From an uncultured Porphyromonadaceae bacterium (lineage in GTDB: Bacteria; Bacteroidota; Bacteroidia; Bacteroidales; Muribaculaceae): a stretch of 45,525 nucleotides of DNA. The position numbers were made by a program, and so were the translations under genes. The notes beneath the pieces are model-generated. The model was not told where the DNA came from. It was given only the letters and a program-made list of their open reading frames with translations, and searched no databases. This document shows, piece by piece, positions 21,080-28,320 of the stretch (positions within the stretch are counted from its first letter, which is position 1; each line of letters opens with the position of its first letter). Location of the stretch: NCBI GenBank assembly GCA_900548875.1, contig URMA01000016.1, positions 1 to 45,525 on the forward strand. Direction: 5' to 3'.

Positions 21080-21895
21080 TTAGAGTTTCAACTTGTATGT
21101 CCGCCGGTATACACAGTCGGAAAGGAACTTGTCTGCCATATTGTCAGTTTCAAACAACGCATAAATGGCAGAACCCGAACCGGACATTGATGCATACACA
21201 GCTCCGGCATCATACATCGACTGCTTCAGCTCCGCCAACTCGGGATAATTGGCAAATACGCTTTTTTCAAAGTCGTTCTCCAACAGGTGTTTCCACTCGG
21301 CGACAGATTTCTGAAGAATATCTTCAACACGGTGTTCCGGCACACGGGGAACCACCTGCGAATAGGCCATTGCCGTAGGCACGGAAACATCGGGTTTCAC
21401 AAGCGCCATCACATAGCCCCGCAAATCTACCGACACTTCCGAAAATTCATCGCCGATACCGCGGGCGGCCATCGGACGGTTGTAGATGAAGAACGGACAG
21501 TCGGCTCCCAAACGCGCAGCCCTCGCAGCCAGTTCGCCGTCGGAAAGATTCAGACGGAACATCGTATTCAACATTTTCAAAACCGAGGATGCATCCGACG
21601 ATCCCCCGCCCAATCCGGCTCCGTCGGGCACGTGCTTGTACAGGCATATCTCCACCGGGGGCAGACGGAACTCCTTCTCCAACAGCCGATAGGCTTTCAT
21701 CACCAGGTTCTTCTCCGGTTCGCAGGCCACCGGATTGCCGTAGGTGCGCAACACGGTTTCGTCCGCTTCCACCACCTCCACCACATCGGTCAAAGGAATG
21801 GGATAGAACACGGTGGAAATGTTATGGTAGCCGTCGCTCCGCTTGCTTTCCACATATAACCCCAAATTAATCTTAGCGTTAGGAAATTGTATCAT
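21080..21895 (-). CDS. ispE: 4-diphosphocytidyl-2-C-methyl-D-erythritol kinase (IspE)
   Basis: A 271-residue GHMP kinase that phosphorylates CDP-methylerythritol in the non-mevalonate (MEP) isoprenoid pathway. The N-terminal substrate motif is PNAKINLGL with Lys8. The ATP-binding glycine loop GLGGGSSD lies at 94-101, the catalytic Asp is D133 in LGADCPFF, and the third GHMP motif is ASMSGSGSAIYALF (about 237-250). The length is normal. It is a single gene, divergent from dnaB, with its own promoter and terminator. Confidence 0.96.
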   Translation of the reverse strand: MIQFPNAKINLGLYVESKRSDGYHNISTVFYPIPLTDVVEVVEADETVLRTYGNPVACEPEKNLVMKAYRLLEKEFRLPPVEICLYKHVPDGAGLGGGSSDASSVLKMLNTMFRLNLSDGELAARAARLGADCPFFIYNRPMAARGIGDEFSEVSVDLRGYVMALVKPDVSVPTAMAYSQVVPRVPEHRVEDILQKSVAEWKHLLENDFEKSVFANYPELAELKQSMYDAGAVYASMSGSGSAIYALFETDNMADKFLSDCVYRRTYKLKL

Positions 21896-21917
21896 CGGTT
21901 TATCATCATTAGGATTG

Positions 21918-21949
21918 CAAATTTACAAATAAGCTGTTGATAATTCCAA
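21918..21949 (-). promoter_or_regulatory. Promoter of ispE
   Basis: On the minus strand TTG (21947-21949), a 21-nt spacer, then TAAATTTG (21918-21925), 22 nt before the ispE ATG. Confidence 0.7.
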
Positions 21950-21982
21950 CCCTATTCGACGCATATATTCCCCATTTCTTTC

Positions 21983-21990
21983 TAATTTTG
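21983..21990 (+). promoter_or_regulatory. -7 promoter box of dnaB
   Basis: TAATTTTG, 15 nt before ATG 22006. It sits downstream of the earlier in-frame ATG at 21937 and so decides the dnaB start. Confidence 0.65.
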
Positions 21991-22005
21991 CAAAAAAGAT
22001 TTCAA

Positions 22006-23565
22006 ATGGAGAACAACAGCTACGAAAATAGAAGAAACAAACCCGTCCATAAATCCCAGTTCGGCGAAGGCGGCAAACTGCTTCCGCAGGACAAGGAACT
22101 GGAAGAAGCGGTGCTCGGCGCGCTGATGCTCGAAAAGGATGCCTACTCCATCGTTTGCGACATTCTGAAGCCGGAATCGTTCTACGATCCTGCCAATCAG
22201 AAAATATTCGAAGCCATCCGCCAGTTGGGTATGCAGCAGCAGCCTATCGACATGCTGACCGTCACCCAGCAGCTGCGTGTCGACGGCACGCTTGACGACG
22301 TTGGCGGCCCCATGCACATTTCCGAGCTGACCAGCAACGTAGCCTCGGCAGCTCACATCGAATACCACGCCCGCATCATTGCACAAAAATATCTGGCACG
22401 ACAGCTCATTTCGTTCTGCGCCCACATTCAGGAAAAGGCGTTCGACGAGTCCTACGACGTCGATGACCTTTTGCAGGAGGCCGAAGGCAAGCTGTTTGAA
22501 ATATCACAGGGCAACCTGAAAAAGGACTTCACGCAAATCGACCCCGTCATCAACAACGCCATCGAGCAGATTGAAGCCGCGGCAAAACGGGAAAACGGTC
22601 TGAGCGGTATCGAATCCGGATTCCACGACCTCGACAAGCTGACTTCCGGCTGGCAGAATTCCGACCTTATCATTATCGCAGCCCGTCCGGCCATGGGTAA
22701 GACGGCGTTCGTGCTTTCCATGGCAAAGAACATGGCTGTGGACTACAACATTCCCGTCGCCATCTTCTCGCTTGAAATGTCCAACCTGCAGCTCGTCAAC
22801 CGTCTGGTGTCCAATGTGTGTGAAATTGAAAGTGAAAAAATCAAGAGCGGCCGTCTGCAGCAACAGGAATGGGAACAGCTTCATTCACGGGTGCGCAAGC
22901 TCTACGGCACGCCGCTTTATATCGACGATACCCCGAGCCTTTCCATCTTCGAGCTCCGTACGAAAGCCCGCCGCCTCGTGAGGGAACACAACGTGAAAAT
23001 CATCATTATCGACTACCTCCAGCTGATGAACGCCAGCGGCATGAAGTTCGGCAGCCGCGAGCAGGAAGTAAGTATGATTTCCCGTTCGCTCAAGCAGTTG
23101 GCCAAGGAGCTGAACATTCCAATCATTGCCCTGTCGCAGCTGAGCCGTAAGGTGGAAGACCGCAACGACAACAACAAGCGCCCGCAACTGTCCGACCTCC
23201 GTGAATCGGGAGCCATCGAGCAGGATGCCGACATCGTCTGCTTCATCCACCGTCCGGAATACTATACGCGTTCGAGCGAAGACGCCAGCGGACGCTCCAT
23301 CAAGGGACTTGCGGAATTCATCGTGGCCAAGCACCGTAGCGGTTCGGTCGACGATGTGGAAATGCGCTTTATCGGAAAATATGCCAAGTTCCAGAACTGG
23401 GACGACAACTACAGTTTCGTGCAGGAAACCGTCGATTCCAAACTCAACGCTTCCAGTCTTGACGACGGCAGCTTCAAGTTGCCCCCAAGCGGCGGTATCG
23501 ACCTTGACTCGGGCGGACACGGCAACAATCAAATCGATCCGAACGCCGGATTTCTTTCTGACTGA
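22006..23565 (+). CDS. dnaB: Replicative DNA helicase DnaB
   Basis: A 519-residue hexameric helicase that unwinds the replication fork. The N-terminal primase-interaction domain runs about 25-170 (PQDKELEEAVLGALMLEKDAY). The RecA-like motor domain contains Walker A ARPAMGKT (226-233), Walker B IIIIDYLQLM (about 344-353), and the SQLSRKVE...PQLSDLRESGAIEQDAD motif. A Gly/Asp-rich disordered tail ends the protein. The start MENNSYENRR was chosen because the promoter box at 21983 lies after the longer reading frame's ATG. No intein is present. A terminator hairpin follows. Confidence 0.96.
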   Translation: MENNSYENRRNKPVHKSQFGEGGKLLPQDKELEEAVLGALMLEKDAYSIVCDILKPESFYDPANQKIFEAIRQLGMQQQPIDMLTVTQQLRVDGTLDDVGGPMHISELTSNVASAAHIEYHARIIAQKYLARQLISFCAHIQEKAFDESYDVDDLLQEAEGKLFEISQGNLKKDFTQIDPVINNAIEQIEAAAKRENGLSGIESGFHDLDKLTSGWQNSDLIIIAARPAMGKTAFVLSMAKNMAVDYNIPVAIFSLEMSNLQLVNRLVSNVCEIESEKIKSGRLQQQEWEQLHSRVRKLYGTPLYIDDTPSLSIFELRTKARRLVREHNVKIIIIDYLQLMNASGMKFGSREQEVSMISRSLKQLAKELNIPIIALSQLSRKVEDRNDNNKRPQLSDLRESGAIEQDADIVCFIHRPEYYTRSSEDASGRSIKGLAEFIVAKHRSGSVDDVEMRFIGKYAKFQNWDDNYSFVQETVDSKLNASSLDDGSFKLPPSGGIDLDSGGHGNNQIDPNAGFLSD

Positions 23566-23587
23566 AAACGGACCAGACATTACGATA

Positions 23588-23629
23588 AAAGCCCTCACTT
23601 GCCGCCATGCGCAGCAACGTGAGGGCTTT
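23588..23629. terminator. Terminator between dnaB and the small Cys-rich gene
   Basis: An 11-bp stem (AAAGCCCTCAC / GTGAGGGCTTT) with a 20-nt loop, followed by a T/C-rich stretch. It can serve the convergent genes on both strands. Confidence 0.82.
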
Positions 23630-23649
23630 CTCTATTCTTTTTCTGCACA

Positions 23650-23910
23650 CTACAGCGGACAGTGCCCCGGACAGTTGCAGTTCCGGCAGGCCGAAGGCGT
23701 ACAGACGACGGTGTCAGTCTTCACCGTATCCGTTTTCGCCACCTTGTGTTCAGGAGCCTTCGCGGCAACCTGTTCAGGATGTCGGAATCCGAATGACACG
23801 GTTTTCCCGCTGCTTCCGTAAATGGCGTTCAACAACAGAGGAGTGCCGAACAGCACAACTCCCAAAAACAAGACACTGTATACAAACCGTTTAAAATCTT
23901 TCATTTTCAA
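23650..23910 (-). CDS. Small membrane-anchored Cys-rich protein, unknown function
   Basis: An 86-residue protein I do not recognise. It has one hydrophobic segment (about 8-30, FVYSVLFLGVVLFGTPLLLNAIY), a linker with a KTDTV repeat, and a tail of 17 residues carrying five Cys and one His (CTPSACRNCNCPGHC). The tail could bind a metal or form disulfides. Start at Met1 or Met3 (23904) is possible. It follows radC by 33 nt on the same strand, so it is probably the last gene of the glycosyltransferase-radC operon. It is convergent with dnaB. Confidence 0.65.
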   Translation of the reverse strand: MKMKDFKRFVYSVLFLGVVLFGTPLLLNAIYGSSGKTVSFGFRHPEQVAAKAPEHKVAKTDTVKTDTVVCTPSACRNCNCPGHCPL

Positions 23911-23943
23911 TTTTTATTATCAACAATCTGTCCCGACATTTCA

Positions 23944-24663
23944 TCACAGCCGGCCTTCACCGGCATAACTGTAATAGCCGCCCTCGCCTATAATGATATG
24001 GTCAACCACATCCACGTCCAACAGCTTGGCAGCAGCCTTCAGTTTTTCCGTCTGCCGGTCGTCCTGTGTACTCGGACGAAGAGCACTGGAAGGATGGTTG
24101 TGCACCATAATCAGTGCCGTTGCCAGACATTCTACCGCATGCTTTAAAATTATCTTCACATCGACTATCGTAGAGGCGACTCCCCCCACACTTACACGCT
24201 CCTTCGTGATGACACGCTTGGAATTATTCAGGAAAATCACCCAAAACTCCTCATGGTCGAGTCCGGCAAGCTGATAGCGCATCAATTCGTAGGCCTTATC
24301 GGGCGTATTGACAAGCGGAGCCTGTATGATTTCCTCCTCGCGGAAACGCTTTCCCAATTCGATGGCGGCAAGCAGGGTTATCGCCTTTGCCTCGCCGATG
24401 CCGCGGAACGACTTGACAAGATTCCTCACCGAACGGCGCGACAGTTCCGACAGACGGTTGCCCGATTCGCGAAGAATGCGCTGCGACAAGTCGACAACCG
24501 ACTCGCCGCGGGTACCGCTTCCCAGCAGAATGGCGATGAGTTCGGCCGTAGAAAGTGCGCTCATGCCGTGGGCAAGAGCCTTTTCACGCGGACGGTCCTC
24601 CTTCATGATGTCGGCCATGCGCCGCGTGTATTCCACAGTGCCGTTGTTGTCAGCCGGTTCCAT
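23944..24663 (-). CDS. radC: RadC family JAB/MPN-domain protein
   Basis: A 239-residue RadC. The N-terminal helix-hairpin-helix region (about 30-110, with LSTAELIAILLGSG and FRGIGEAKA) is followed by the metalloprotease-like JAB domain with the motif H188-N-H190-P...S and D201 (HNHPSSALRPSTQDD), the likely zinc site. Despite its name, a role in recombination repair is not well supported for the family, so the function remains uncertain. The gap to the upstream glycosyltransferase gene is 10 nt, indicating one operon. Confidence 0.93.
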   Translation of the reverse strand: MEPADNNGTVEYTRRMADIMKEDRPREKALAHGMSALSTAELIAILLGSGTRGESVVDLSQRILRESGNRLSELSRRSVRNLVKSFRGIGEAKAITLLAAIELGKRFREEEIIQAPLVNTPDKAYELMRYQLAGLDHEEFWVIFLNNSKRVITKERVSVGGVASTIVDVKIILKHAVECLATALIMVHNHPSSALRPSTQDDRQTEKLKAAAKLLDVDVVDHIIIGEGGYYSYAGEGRL

Positions 24664-24673
24664 ACAGACTTAT

Positions 24674-25672
24674 TTATTTTCCTCGACGTATTTCAACCTC
24701 TTCCTTTACATCCCGGCCATGCCGCAACAGGATTTTCCAGAAATAAGCTTTCAGGAAACCGATACCGTAGCCGCCAAGCTGCACAACGCTCGTGACAATC
24801 GACATCAGCGATATTTTCAGGTTCTTCGTAGAGAACAGCGCACATACAAATACGGCAAGCAGATAGAACACGAGCGGCGTGATAAACCACCACGACCACA
24901 GCAACGACAGCAATATCATCGCCACACACCCGACAACAAATACCGCCGGCAGCCAGTGAACCAGCTTCAACGAGTCGGGATACAGGATATAGAGCGTGAT
25001 GCGCGACATTCCGAACACATAAATCTGACGGCAGAACAGACGCAGGTTGACACGGCGCTTGTGATAGACAAAAGCATCACGAATCAAAGAGATGGAAAAT
25101 CCTGCCTGACGGATGCGCGTACTCATGTCGATGTCTTCGGAAAACATTTCGCGGAAACCGCCCACCTTTTCCCACACACGACGGGAAAAGCCCATATTGA
25201 ACGTGCGGGGAACAAATTTCTCCAACTGCACTTTTCCGCCGCGAATACCGCCGGTGGTCAGAAACGAGGTCATCGAATAGTTGATGGCTTTCTGAATGTC
25301 GGAGAAAGAACTGTGTGCCGCGTCCGGACCGCCGAAACAGTCAGTATAGTTGGCTTTCAAAGCAGCTTTCAGTGTTGAGATATAATGCTCCGGAATCACA
25401 CAGTCGGAATCGAAGAACAGGAAATACTCTCCCGTGGCATGCTCCATGCCATAGTTGCGGGCAATGCTGCGGCCTTCGTTTTCCTTGTAATAATACTTGA
25501 CATCGACCTGCGACTCATATTCCCTGACGGCCGGCTCGCAACGCTCCGTCGAACCGTCCTCCACTAAAATAGTTTCAAAATCCTTGTCTGTCTGCTTCGA
25601 CAGGCTTTCCAGCAGGTCCCTCACCTCACCGAGGCGATTGTAAACCGGTACGATGATTGAAAAATACGGCAT
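24674..25672 (-). CDS. Family 2 glycosyltransferase with C-terminal membrane helices
   Basis: A 332-residue GT-A fold glycosyltransferase (GT2). It begins with FSIIVPVYNRLGEVRDLLESL, then the nucleotide-binding VEDGST and the metal-binding FFDSDCVIPE (D-x-D). ED in FSEDIDMSTRIRQAG is the likely catalytic base region. After about residue 235 come two or three membrane helices, so it acts at the cytoplasmic face of the inner membrane. The start at 25672 was chosen since the protein then begins directly with the first beta-strand; a longer frame upstream has no similarity to the family. Its acceptor sugar or lipid cannot be told from sequence. Confidence 0.9.
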   Translation of the reverse strand: MPYFSIIVPVYNRLGEVRDLLESLSKQTDKDFETILVEDGSTERCEPAVREYESQVDVKYYYKENEGRSIARNYGMEHATGEYFLFFDSDCVIPEHYISTLKAALKANYTDCFGGPDAAHSSFSDIQKAINYSMTSFLTTGGIRGGKVQLEKFVPRTFNMGFSRRVWEKVGGFREMFSEDIDMSTRIRQAGFSISLIRDAFVYHKRRVNLRLFCRQIYVFGMSRITLYILYPDSLKLVHWLPAVFVVGCVAMILLSLLWSWWFITPLVFYLLAVFVCALFSTKNLKISLMSIVTSVVQLGGYGIGFLKAYFWKILLRHGRDVKEEVEIRRGK

Positions 25673-25769
25673 CTGTGTGGCTTCGTTTTGTTTTTCTATT
25701 GCTTTAAACCCCAAATGGCCAGCTGCAATCATGCTCCGACCACCTGTACGCCCCACTGCAGGGCTTTTA

Positions 25770-25777
25770 CAAAGCTA
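25770..25777 (-). promoter_or_regulatory. -7 promoter box of the glycosyltransferase-radC operon
   Basis: Reads TAGCTTTG on the minus strand, giving a leader of about 90 nt before ATG 25672. It lies just downstream of a terminator hairpin. Confidence 0.55.
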
Positions 25778-25780
25778 CGA

Positions 25781-25833
25781 AAAAAAATTGGCATAACACC
25801 CGATTCAGCGAATCAAAAATGTCATGCCAATTT
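25781..25833 (-). terminator. Minus-strand terminator downstream of the small RNA
   Basis: On the minus strand AAATTGGCAT pairs with ATGCCAATTT, followed by T-rich sequence. The loop holds a smaller hairpin (GATTCGCTGAATC). It is the second of two successive terminators before the glycosyltransferase promoter. Confidence 0.78.
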
Positions 25834-25838
25834 GCCGT

Positions 25839-25906
25839 AAAAAAAAATTGATTGTCTCCCGACAACCAATCTTAATTAACCTTAAATCTAATACCATGAA
25901 AAACAC
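25839..25906 (-). ncRNA. Candidate small RNA (~65 nt) with own promoter and terminator
   Basis: On the minus strand a full promoter (TTG at 25938-25940, 19-nt spacer, TACATTTG at 25911-25918) is followed by a short stretch with no reading frame of useful length. It ends in a perfect 10-bp hairpin (25847-25870, one G-U pair, GGGA loop) and a run of eight T (25839-25846). The predicted RNA starts near 25905 and has an unstructured A/U-rich 5' part of about 40 nt before the terminator stem. That layout, a single-stranded seed region plus an intrinsic terminator, is typical of a trans-acting small RNA or a short leader. It lies between the T9SS plug gene and the glycosyltransferase operon. Rfam membership was not checked; expression and targets are unknown. 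Confidence 0.6.
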
Positions 25907-25910
25907 ATTG

Positions 25911-25940
25911 CAAATGTAGGTATAATTTCTCATTCTGCAA
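25911..25940 (-). promoter_or_regulatory. Promoter of the candidate small RNA
   Basis: TTG, a 19-nt spacer and TACATTTG on the minus strand: both elements and the spacing fit the Bacteroidota consensus. Confidence 0.68.
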
Positions 25941-26050
25941 GCGTTTTTCAAAAAATATTTTCGATATTACATCTTTTTAACAATAATATAAAATTATGTT
26001 TTAAAACATACTGTTCGGTTTCAACCCTGTAAAGGATTGCCATCAACAGG

Positions 26051-27310
26051 CTAAATGCCTGAATATATGATATTATAACCAATCAGACGGTCATAACGCT
26101 CGCCTCGCTTACGATTGTAGACAAGCACCTGATATTCGTTGACGGTCTGATAATAGTTGCCCTCTATTTCGTCGGTCCGGCCCACCCAGCTTCCGTCGGG
26201 CACCCACAGATACTGATAGTTGTAGGCTCCCTGCTTCAGCATCATGCTTGCCTCATAACAGCCCGTCTGACTGTTGTAGTGAAGCTGATTGGCCACTTCA
26301 AAATTATGCTGCGTGAACTCTCCGTCCACATAAAGCTTTCCTCCCGACAACTGCGGAGACTGGAGCGCAAAATGCACCACCATGTAGTCAGCTCCCGTTT
26401 CCGAATCATATACGTCGCTGCCACGGACCGTAAAACGCCCGTACTGCGTGCGGTCATAGACATAGTCTTGCAGACGCGGACGGTCGGTCTTCAAAGTGAC
26501 ATGATAGTAAGGATCATGAAAAGAATACCGTTCAATTCCCATACCGTTATAGTTGGTAGTGACCATCTCAAAGCGGCGGAACTCGTTGGCGGCCGGGAAT
26601 ATCAGATTACGGTCATGTTCAAAATAGGCCGTCTTTCCCGCCACACGCAACGGACGACTGACTGCCGCCATGTTGTCGTGCCGCGAATTCTGAACAACCC
26701 GCACTTTCAAGTCGCTGTAGATGTTTTCCACCGGATAGTCAAGTATATCGACCGATACCGACAGCTGCTGATGCTTGTCGTTGTAGTCCAAATCGGTCCG
26801 AGATGTCACCTCCGATGCCACATTCACCAAATTCTCCACCACCGAAAACCGCACCTGCAGACAGACACGGTCGGGATTATACTCCGGATACACCTTCAGC
26901 AGATAATTGCCCGAAAGCTTGAACTGCATGTTCTCATTCGGCACGGCGATTTTATAGTTCACGTAGTTAGCAAATGTTGCCTGCGAATAGTCGTAGGTTT
27001 CCACCTGCGCTTCATTGAAACCGTCCACATATTCCGACTCCACCAGTTGCGAAGGCTGCCAGTCGGCATCGCAATGCACCAGCGAATAGCGCAAATACTG
27101 CATCTCCGACGAAAGTTCGTCGAACGAGATGACCACCTGGTCCGTACCGCCAAGTTCTATCACTGGCGGAGCATAGTAATTGCCCTCCACATACGCGCGC
27201 AGCGACTTGAAATTCGAGTCGAACACGCGGGTACGTGTATCCGTCTGTTGCGCGAAAGCCGCCGATGAGGCAACCGCCAGCATACATAATATTGTCTTTA
27301 TCCGTCGCAT
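26051..27310 (-). CDS. Type IX secretion system plug protein (DUF5103 family)
   Basis: A 419-residue exported protein with a signal peptide (ends at AFAQQ). The body matches the DUF5103 family, now known as the T9SS plug protein that seals the periplasmic face of the SprA/SOV translocon. Recognisable stretches are SLRAYVEGNYYAPPVIELG, the YSLVHCDADWQPSQL segment, TDLDYNDKHQQLSV, NLIFPAANEFRRFE and NYQYLW near the C-terminus. It lies 22 nt downstream of ung on the same strand, so the two are co-transcribed. Its presence agrees with the two T9SS-type cargo proteins at 33838 and 35753. The T9SS core genes themselves are not in the window. Confidence 0.87.
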   Translation of the reverse strand: MRRIKTILCMLAVASSAAFAQQTDTRTRVFDSNFKSLRAYVEGNYYAPPVIELGGTDQVVISFDELSSEMQYLRYSLVHCDADWQPSQLVESEYVDGFNEAQVETYDYSQATFANYVNYKIAVPNENMQFKLSGNYLLKVYPEYNPDRVCLQVRFSVVENLVNVASEVTSRTDLDYNDKHQQLSVSVDILDYPVENIYSDLKVRVVQNSRHDNMAAVSRPLRVAGKTAYFEHDRNLIFPAANEFRRFEMVTTNYNGMGIERYSFHDPYYHVTLKTDRPRLQDYVYDRTQYGRFTVRGSDVYDSETGADYMVVHFALQSPQLSGGKLYVDGEFTQHNFEVANQLHYNSQTGCYEASMMLKQGAYNYQYLWVPDGSWVGRTDEIEGNYYQTVNEYQVLVYNRKRGERYDRLIGYNIIYSGI

Positions 27311-27332
27311 AGTATTATCATTAAGTTATTTA

Positions 27333-27995
27333 TTACCAAACAATAGGCGTTTTTCCGTGCGCCACCAGATATTCGTTGGCACGCGAAAAATGATGATTGC
27401 CGAAGAATCCGCGATGTGCCGACAATGGCGACGGGTGCGGCGATGTCAGCACCAGATGCCGCGTTCGGTCGATGAATGCCCCCTTCTTGATGGCATACGA
27501 CCCCCAAAGAAGAAAAACAAGGTGTTCGCGTTCACGCGCCAGATGCGCTATGACGGCATCGGTAAAAGTTTCCCAGCCATGTCCCTGATGCGACCCGGCC
27601 ATGTGGGCACGCACGGTAAGCGTAGCGTTCAGCAGCAGCACTCCCTGACGCGCCCAGCGCGACAAGTCGCCGTTCTGCGGTATTTCCGTTCCGATATCAC
27701 TCTTTATCTCCCTGAAAATATTGAGCAGCGAAGGCGGAAAAGCCACTCCGTTGTTCACCGAAAAGCACAGTCCGTTTGCCTGATTGACGTCATGATAAGG
27801 GTCCTGCCCCAAAATTACGACCTTAACATCATTGAACGGCGTAGCGTCGAACGCCGCAAATATCTGCCGTCCCGGAGGGAATATCTGCGCCGTGCGGTAT
27901 TCCTCATGCACGAATTTCGTCAAATTCAAGAAATATTCCTTTTCAAACTCCCCGGCAAGCACCGTCTTCCAACTCGGTTCTATCTTTACGTCCAT
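27333..27995 (-). CDS. ung: Uracil-DNA glycosylase (family 1)
   Basis: A 220-residue Ung that removes uracil from DNA as the first step of base excision repair. The water-activating loop GQDPYH spans 63-68 (catalytic D65), the uracil-binding stretch is GLCFSV, the NATLTVRA strand is at about 123-130, and the minor-groove loop is HPSPLSAHRGFFG (H187). Length and motifs are complete. Its promoter lies back to back with that of the tRNA-Arg gene, and the T9SS plug gene follows in the same operon. Confidence 0.97.
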   Translation of the reverse strand: MDVKIEPSWKTVLAGEFEKEYFLNLTKFVHEEYRTAQIFPPGRQIFAAFDATPFNDVKVVILGQDPYHDVNQANGLCFSVNNGVAFPPSLLNIFREIKSDIGTEIPQNGDLSRWARQGVLLLNATLTVRAHMAGSHQGHGWETFTDAVIAHLAREREHLVFLLWGSYAIKKGAFIDRTRHLVLTSPHPSPLSAHRGFFGNHHFSRANEYLVAHGKTPIVW

Positions 27996-28016
27996 AAATT
28001 ATTCTATCGTGTTATT

Positions 28017-28047
28017 TTGCAAAACTAACAAATCTTTATTACTTTTG
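28017..28047 (+). promoter_or_regulatory. Promoter of tRNA-Arg, overlapping the divergent ung promoter
   Basis: On the plus strand TTG (28017-28019), a 20-nt spacer and TACTTTTG (28040-28047), 19 nt before the tRNA. On the minus strand TAGTTTTG (28020-28027), with TTG 21 nt upstream of it, serves ung. The two promoters share the same ~30 bp, so polymerase can probably bind only one at a time. Confidence 0.7.
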
Positions 28048-28066
28048 CCAACGCATTTTGAAAAAA

Positions 28067-28138
28067 GCACCCATAGTTCAATGGATAGAATATCGGATTC
28101 CGGTTCCGACGATTGGGGTTCGACTCCCCATGGGTGTA
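28067..28138 (+). tRNA. tRNA-Arg (anticodon CCG)
   Basis: Folds into a full cloverleaf: acceptor stem GCACCCA / TGGGTGT, an anticodon stem TCGGA / TCCGA with loop TTCCGGT and anticodon CCG at 28100-28102, and a T-arm TGGGG-TTCGACT-CCCCA. The discriminator base is A, and the 3' CCA is not encoded. It reads CGG codons. Confidence 0.95.
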
Positions 28139-28143
28139 CAAAG

Positions 28144-28183
28144 AAAAACGCTAACAAACTCATCACAAGTTGTTAGCGTTTTT
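28144..28183 (+). terminator. Terminator of tRNA-Arg
   Basis: A 9-bp stem (CGCTAACAA / TTGTTAGCG) flanked by A5 and T5, six bases after the tRNA end. Confidence 0.9.
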
Positions 28184-28320
28184 CATTTTGTCCCGTTCTC
28201 AATCTAAAAGCATATTCATCCATTTCTGTCATTCCCATGGAAAAACGGAACACTTATTCCATCCTTTCGCTCTGTTTGCATTGGAATTAAATTTCCAATT
28301 TTGCAGAAAAAATAAATTCT

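Noticed and set aside
25896..25919. Short plus-strand peptide MKNTLQM as an attenuator leader
   Set aside because: No ribosome-site or gene follows on the plus strand. The minus-strand promoter and terminator explain the same bases better as a small RNA.
26279..27268. 329-codon frame on the plus strand opposite the T9SS plug gene
   Set aside because: Antisense shadow with a His/Arg/Ile-rich translation and no start signals.
28067..28320. tRNA-Arg as an integration (att) site with the low-G+C AraC gene as an island
   Set aside because: No direct repeat of the tRNA 3' end was seen downstream and no integrase is present; a lone regulator is not an island.
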